Source of the DNA: Clostridia bacterium
GTDB taxonomy: Bacteria > Bacillota > Clostridia > Lachnospirales > Anaerotignaceae
Assembly: GCA_900757025.1 (NCBI GenBank)
Contig: CAAEMG010000063.1
Coordinates: forward strand, 1 to 17,838
Length of the DNA: 17,838 nt
Direction of reading: 5' to 3'
This document shows positions 14,732 through 17,838 of the stretch, in pieces. The position numbers were made by a program, and so were the translations under genes. The notes beneath the pieces were generated by a model, which saw nothing but the letters and a program-made list of their open reading frames with translations, was not told the DNA's origin and ran no database searches. Numbering within the stretch: position 1 is the first letter of the stretch; every line of letters begins with the position of its first letter.

Positions 14732-15472
14732 TTAACAGTCCTTAAAAATTGTATTTAACAGCTTTACCGTAAGTTTTTCTATTATTATGCTTAAAATAAC
14801 AACTGCCGCTGTCCATGCAAAAAGCTCCGGTGTTTCCAAATATATTTTGGACTCATAAAGACGGCTGCCAATGGCAAAATGTGGAGAACATATAACCTCG
14901 GCGGCTATGCCTGCCTTCCATGCAAGGCCTATGCCGGATATTGCACAGCTTTTAAAAAAAGGTATGCAGTTTGGAACATAAATATATTTTACTTTTTTTA
15001 AAGGCGACATATCAAAAATTTCAGCTGCCTCCAAAAGACTTTTGTCTGCGGTTTCTATGCCTTGGTATATGTTTGTCCATACAACGGGCATAACCATAAG
15101 AAAAGATATGAAAACAGGCACATATGAGGTTTTTATCCATAAAAGAGCAAGTATTATAAAAGAAGCAACAGGCGTTGCCTTTACAGTGCTTACCAAAGGA
15201 TAAAAAAGAATTTTAAATGTTTTAAAACGGCAGCTTAAAACGGCAAAAACCGTTCCCAAACATAAAGAAATAATAAAGCCCGAAATAATTCTTAAAGCCG
15301 AAAGCAGAACATTTATATAAAAATCTTCTTTTGAGGCTATTAAAATAAATGTTTCAAAAACTTTTTTGGGAGATGGTATAAGAAGTTCACTGCCAGAGAG
15401 AAAACTTGCCATGCTCCAAAGTGCAAAATAAAACACAGCCGTAAATAAAAATATTTTGGTTTTGTTTTTCAT
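14732..15472 (-). CDS. ABC transporter permease (NitT/TauT/SsuC-like)
   Basis: A 246-residue membrane permease of the binding-protein-dependent transport family, usual length. The first helix is at about residues 7-25, with about five more to near residue 237. The cytosolic coupling (EAA-type) loop is clear: LLEAAEIFDMSPLKKVKYIYVP, which docks on the ATPase. The layout matches SsuC/TauC-type permeases for sulfonate-, nitrate- or pyrimidine-type ligands. An AGGTGA ribosome binding site precedes the ATG. Upstream lies a terminator-like hairpin separating it from the binding-protein gene, so its expression is probably lower than that of the binding protein. Confidence 0.92.
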   Translation of the reverse strand: MKNKTKIFLFTAVFYFALWSMASFLSGSELLIPSPKKVFETFILIASKEDFYINVLLSALRIISGFIISLCLGTVFAVLSCRFKTFKILFYPLVSTVKATPVASFIILALLWIKTSYVPVFISFLMVMPVVWTNIYQGIETADKSLLEAAEIFDMSPLKKVKYIYVPNCIPFFKSCAISGIGLAWKAGIAAEVICSPHFAIGSRLYESKIYLETPELFAWTAAVVILSIIIEKLTVKLLNTIFKDC

Positions 15473-15487
15473 TAAAATTCACCTATT

Positions 15488-15516
15488 AAAAAAGTGCCTA
15501 TAAGGCACTTTTTTTT
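15488..15516. terminator. Terminator-like hairpin inside the ABC operon
   Basis: GTGCCT (15494-15499) and AGGCAC (15503-15508) pair with a 3-nt ATA loop. The stem is extended by six A residues on one side and eight T residues on the other, so it reads as an intrinsic terminator on both strands. On the minus strand it lies 3 nt past the binding-protein stop codon and about 15 nt before the permease start. It should act as a partial terminator that gives more binding-protein than permease and ATPase mRNA. Confidence 0.8.
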
Positions 15517-15519
15517 GAT

Positions 15520-16617
15520 TTATCGTATATAGTAAAAATTGTCGTCAGGAATATTTCCGCCTATGGATTTTGGATTTGCCTCGTTCATAATTTCAATGAA
15601 ATTTTTCATAAGACGCATCATTTTGCGTCCGTCTATAAAGCAAAGGTTACAGTTTGGAATTGCTTTTTCAGCTATTGCCGCATTATCCATAATTCCATAG
15701 TCAACGGCATACTGTGCCGCTGTAGAAGGGTCTTCAACAGCTTCTTCAACAAAAAATTCGTATTCGTCAAGGAATTTATTGAAACGGTTTTCTTTTTTAT
15801 CAAGATATGCTTTTCTTACAACTATACAGCCCATAGGAAGTGTGTTTGCAACTTTTTCTTCTTCATAGCTGTATTTGTCCCATTCCTGTGCAACATCAAG
15901 GGCAATTCTTAAAGAAGAATTTTTGCTTGTTGCAACGGAAACAAAAGGTTCGGGAAGAAGGGCAATGTCTGCTTTTCCGCCGGCTATTGCCGAAGCTGCC
16001 TCGGCATGGCTTGAAACAAAGTTTATGTTTGCGGAAACGCCGTTTTTGTCGAGAATATATTGAAGAACATATTCCGGAACAGCACCCTGTCCGGCGGTTA
16101 CTATTGTTTTTCCGTTAAGGTCGCTTACGGAATTTATTGTGTTTCCGTTTTCAACTATATACAGTGTTCCAAGAGTGTTTATTGCACCTACAAGAATTTC
16201 TCCGCCTGTTTTGTTGTATAAAACAGAGGCAACATTTGTAGGAACTGCCGCAACATCAAGCTCGCCGTTTATAAGTTTTGATGTTATTTCGTCAGGCGTT
16301 GTGTAAAGCTGGAAATCATATTTTCCCCAAACTTTTCCGTGGTCTTTTTCGTTCATAAGCCCTGCCGCACCGAGACCTGTAGGGCCTTTTAAAAAGGCAA
16401 CTCTCATAGGACCGGAAAAATCTTCTTCGTCATCGTCGTCTTCAGATGAATTGTCAACTGTTACGCTTTCAACAGTTGCCCTTGCACCTTTTTCCGAAGA
16501 AGAGGCAGAAGAACTTGAAGAAGAAGAATTTTCGGAAGAAGACGATGAGCAGCCGCTTAAAACAGAAAAACTGCATATAACAGCAACAATAAGGGCTGTA
16601 AGTTTTTTTAAATTCAT
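15520..16617 (-). CDS. ABC transporter substrate-binding lipoprotein (SsuA/THI5-like)
   Basis: A 365-residue secreted lipoprotein. The signal peptide has a positive start, a hydrophobic core and lipobox LSGC (Cys23), followed by a long Ser-rich and then very acidic linker (EDDDDEED) up to about residue 68. The mature fold is the periplasmic-binding type II used by sulfonate, nitrate/taurine and thiamine-precursor systems, with GELDVAAVPTNVASVLYN, DLNGKTIVTAGQGAVPEYVLQ split over its middle, and GGKADIALLPEPFVSVA. The ligand is not known. Its ATG overlaps the metA stop codon (ATGA), with AGGAGG inside the end of metA, so the two proteins are translationally coupled. This suggests a ligand tied to methionine or sulfur metabolism. 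Confidence 0.88.
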   Translation of the reverse strand: MNLKKLTALIVAVICSFSVLSGCSSSSSENSSSSSSSASSSEKGARATVESVTVDNSSEDDDDEEDFSGPMRVAFLKGPTGLGAAGLMNEKDHGKVWGKYDFQLYTTPDEITSKLINGELDVAAVPTNVASVLYNKTGGEILVGAINTLGTLYIVENGNTINSVSDLNGKTIVTAGQGAVPEYVLQYILDKNGVSANINFVSSHAEAASAIAGGKADIALLPEPFVSVATSKNSSLRIALDVAQEWDKYSYEEEKVANTLPMGCIVVRKAYLDKKENRFNKFLDEYEFFVEEAVEDPSTAAQYAVDYGIMDNAAIAEKAIPNCNLCFIDGRKMMRLMKNFIEIMNEANPKSIGGNIPDDNFYYIR

Positions 16618-17558
16618 TTTGTTTCCTCCTCATTTTCCTGTGGTTTAATTTTTTCGACATCATAAGGTGTTTCCTGATAAACATAGTAGTTAAGCCAGTT
16701 TGAAAAAAGCAGGTTTGAATGGGAACGCCATGTTACAACAGGCGGATTATCGGGGTTATCATCTTTAAAATAGTGTTTTGGAATATCTATTTTTTCACCT
16801 TTTTTAATATCTCTTTCGTATTCGGCTTTAAGCGTATTTGGGTCATATTCCGAGTGTCCCATAACAAATATCTGTCTGCCGTGTTTTGCTATGCAGATAT
16901 ATACTCCCGCTTCTTCGCTTTCGGAAAGTATAACAACTTTTGGATTTTTAAGAATATCGGCTTTTGAACTTTCCGTTCTTCTGGAATGAGGAGCATAAAA
17001 TTCATCGTCAAAGCCACGAAGAAGTTTGTCGCCATAATCATTTTTGGTATGACGGAAAACGCCGAAAAGCTTTTTGTCAAGGGTTGTTTTCGGTATTCCG
17101 TAGTGGTAGTAAAGTCCTGCCTGAGCACCCCAGCAAATATGAAGGGTACTTGTTACGTTGCTTTTTGTCCATTCCATTATTTCCACAAGCTCGTCCCAGT
17201 AGCTTATTTCTTCAAAGTCATAAAGCTCTATAGGCGCACCTGTTATTATCATGCCGTCAAACTTTTGATTTTTTATTTCATCAAAAGTATGGTAGAAACT
17301 TTTTAAATACTCGGCAGGAGTGTTTTTGGAATCATGGTTTTTAGGGCATAAAAGAGTTGCTTCTATCTGTAAAGGCGTGTTGCCCAGTCGTCTTAAAAGC
17401 TGCACTTCAGTAATTTCTTTAAGAGGCATAAGATTAAGTATGGCTATTTTGAGGGGACGTATATCCTGATGATATGCCCTGTTTTCGTCCATGACGAATA
17501 TGCCCTCTTTGGCAAGTATTTCTTGTGCCGGAAGATTAACCGGAAGTTTAATAGGCAT
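16614..17558 (-). CDS. metA: Homoserine O-acetyltransferase, MetA type
   Basis: A 314-residue MetA-family enzyme that activates homoserine for methionine synthesis. The catalytic nucleophile is Cys142 in HICWGAQAGL, and the His235 and Glu237 pair is in MGHSEYD, at exactly the E. coli positions. The family splits by residue 111: Gly uses succinyl-CoA, Glu uses acetyl-CoA. Here it is Glu111 (ITGAPIELYDF), so O-acetylhomoserine is the expected product despite the usual succinyltransferase name. The ATG has GGAGGAAA upstream. It is the first gene of a minus-strand operon and overlaps the binding-protein gene by 4 nt. No SAM riboswitch or T-box is visible in the 280 nt upstream. Confidence 0.94.
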   Translation of the reverse strand: MPIKLPVNLPAQEILAKEGIFVMDENRAYHQDIRPLKIAILNLMPLKEITEVQLLRRLGNTPLQIEATLLCPKNHDSKNTPAEYLKSFYHTFDEIKNQKFDGMIITGAPIELYDFEEISYWDELVEIMEWTKSNVTSTLHICWGAQAGLYYHYGIPKTTLDKKLFGVFRHTKNDYGDKLLRGFDDEFYAPHSRRTESSKADILKNPKVVILSESEEAGVYICIAKHGRQIFVMGHSEYDPNTLKAEYERDIKKGEKIDIPKHYFKDDNPDNPPVVTWRSHSNLLFSNWLNYYVYQETPYDVEKIKPQENEEETK

Positions 17559-17593
17559 TGTGTTTCCTCCTTTTTATTGTAGGTAAATTATGG

Positions 17594-17618
17594 TTTGGCG
17601 AATAGCTTTATTGCCAAA
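17594..17618 (-). promoter_or_regulatory. Palindrome in the metA leader (candidate operator or hairpin)
   Basis: TTTGGC-G-AATA and TATT-GCCAAA pair around a GCTT centre, a 10-bp dyad with one bulged base, about 36 nt upstream of the metA ATG. On the minus strand TTGGCA could serve as a -35 box with CATAAT 19 nt further on, so the dyad would overlap a weak promoter, as an operator would. It could instead form a small hairpin in the leader RNA. Confidence 0.4.
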
Positions 17619-17629
17619 AGTAACCCATA

Positions 17630-17673
17630 TTTTGTCATTTCGACTACACTTCGTTTCACTCAGAATGACAAAA
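17630..17673. repeat. Dispersed repeat with 10-bp inverted ends
   Basis: TTTTGTCATT (17630-17639) and AATGACAAAA (17664-17673) are perfect inverted ends around a 24-nt core containing TCGACTA and GTTTCA. The core matches the element at 11599 (TCGACTA, GTTTCA), and the reverse complement matches the element at 12693. This is a short palindromic repeat family scattered between genes. Confidence 0.65.
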
Positions 17674-17697
17674 AATTTAGTTTTAAAGAATAAGACC

Positions 17698-17838
17698 TTG
17701 GGGCTTTGCCCCAACACCCAACAAGCCTTTTCTTGCTCAGAAATTTTGCTTGGTCAAGAATTTTCCTACGAGCAGGTTCACAAATTCCCTTTGGAAATGG
17801 CTTCGCCACCGCCGTATATTCTGGCGGTTTGCTTTGAA
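17698..17838. repeat. Hairpin-rich noncoding stretch, probably an intergenic repeat (runs off window end)
   Basis: Three small hairpins lie in a row: TTGGGGC-TTT-GCCCCAA (17698-17714), TTCC-CTTT-GGAA near 17785-17796, and ACCGCC-9 nt-GGCGGT (17808-17828). Base composition is richer in G+C than the genes. One frame from about 17701 is open to TGA near the window end but has no start signal and looks like the spurious frames often seen in such repeats. It continues beyond the window. Confidence 0.4.

Noticed and set aside
16451..16560. Acidic Ser/Glu-rich frame on the plus strand opposite the binding-protein start
   Set aside because: It is the complement of the Ser-rich linker codons and has no start signal or homology.
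17559..17838. SAM riboswitch or T-box for metA
   Set aside because: No conserved SAM-I core or T-box sequence is visible; the only structures are a short dyad and dispersed repeats.

Overview
The window is low-GC DNA (AAA/TTT-rich, AT-ending codons, strong AGGAGG-type ribosome binding sites, dense genes) and looks like an anaerobic Firmicute of class Clostridia, probably Lachnospirales or a relative. This rests on style and gene content (cobalamin synthesis genes, a pyrophosphate-type phosphofructokinase, TAXI-TRAP transport, Glu111-type MetA), not on a marker gene. No rRNA, tRNA, CRISPR array, phage or transposase gene was found.

Layout. (1) 1-5049, plus strand: a tightly packed cobalamin operon, cobU (3' end only)-cobC-cbiB-cobD-cbiP-cbiC, with gaps of 0 to 9 nt. 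It covers amidation of the corrin ring (CbiP), aminopropanol-phosphate supply and attachment (CobD, CbiB), nucleotide-loop steps (CobU, CobC) and one ring-contraction-stage enzyme (CbiC). (2) 5193-8776, plus strand: a TAXI-type TRAP transporter with its own promoter, made of a binding lipoprotein, a DUF1850 protein and a fused 4TM/12TM permease. The DUF1850 gene appears to start at a non-canonical ATT or ATA codon, and a strong stem-loop sits inside its first codons. (3) 8790-8822: a bidirectional terminator shared with a convergent PPi-phosphofructokinase gene (8825-10051, minus). (4) 10349-11539, plus: a membrane protein whose cytosolic N-terminal part looks like a catalytically dead JAMM/MPN domain and whose C-terminus is a LysM domain. 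(5) 11540-12682: a repeat-bearing spacer, a MarR-family regulator and a heavily deleted MATE efflux pump gene, read as a decaying MepR/MepA-like locus. (6) 12769-17558, minus: metA (homoserine O-acetyltransferase by its Glu111), overlapping by 4 nt a substrate-binding lipoprotein, then an ABC permease and ATPase, then a CNNM/CBS (HlyC/CorC-type) membrane protein. A terminator-like hairpin separates the binding-protein gene from the permease gene. (7) 17559-17838: the metA leader and dispersed intergenic repeats.

The most interesting points are the inactive-looking MPN-LysM membrane protein, the non-AUG start with embedded hairpin in the TRAP operon, the parallel use of a hairpin just after a binding-protein gene in both transporter operons, the metA-ABC transporter coupling that suggests an imported methionine or sulfur precursor, and the MATE remnant.
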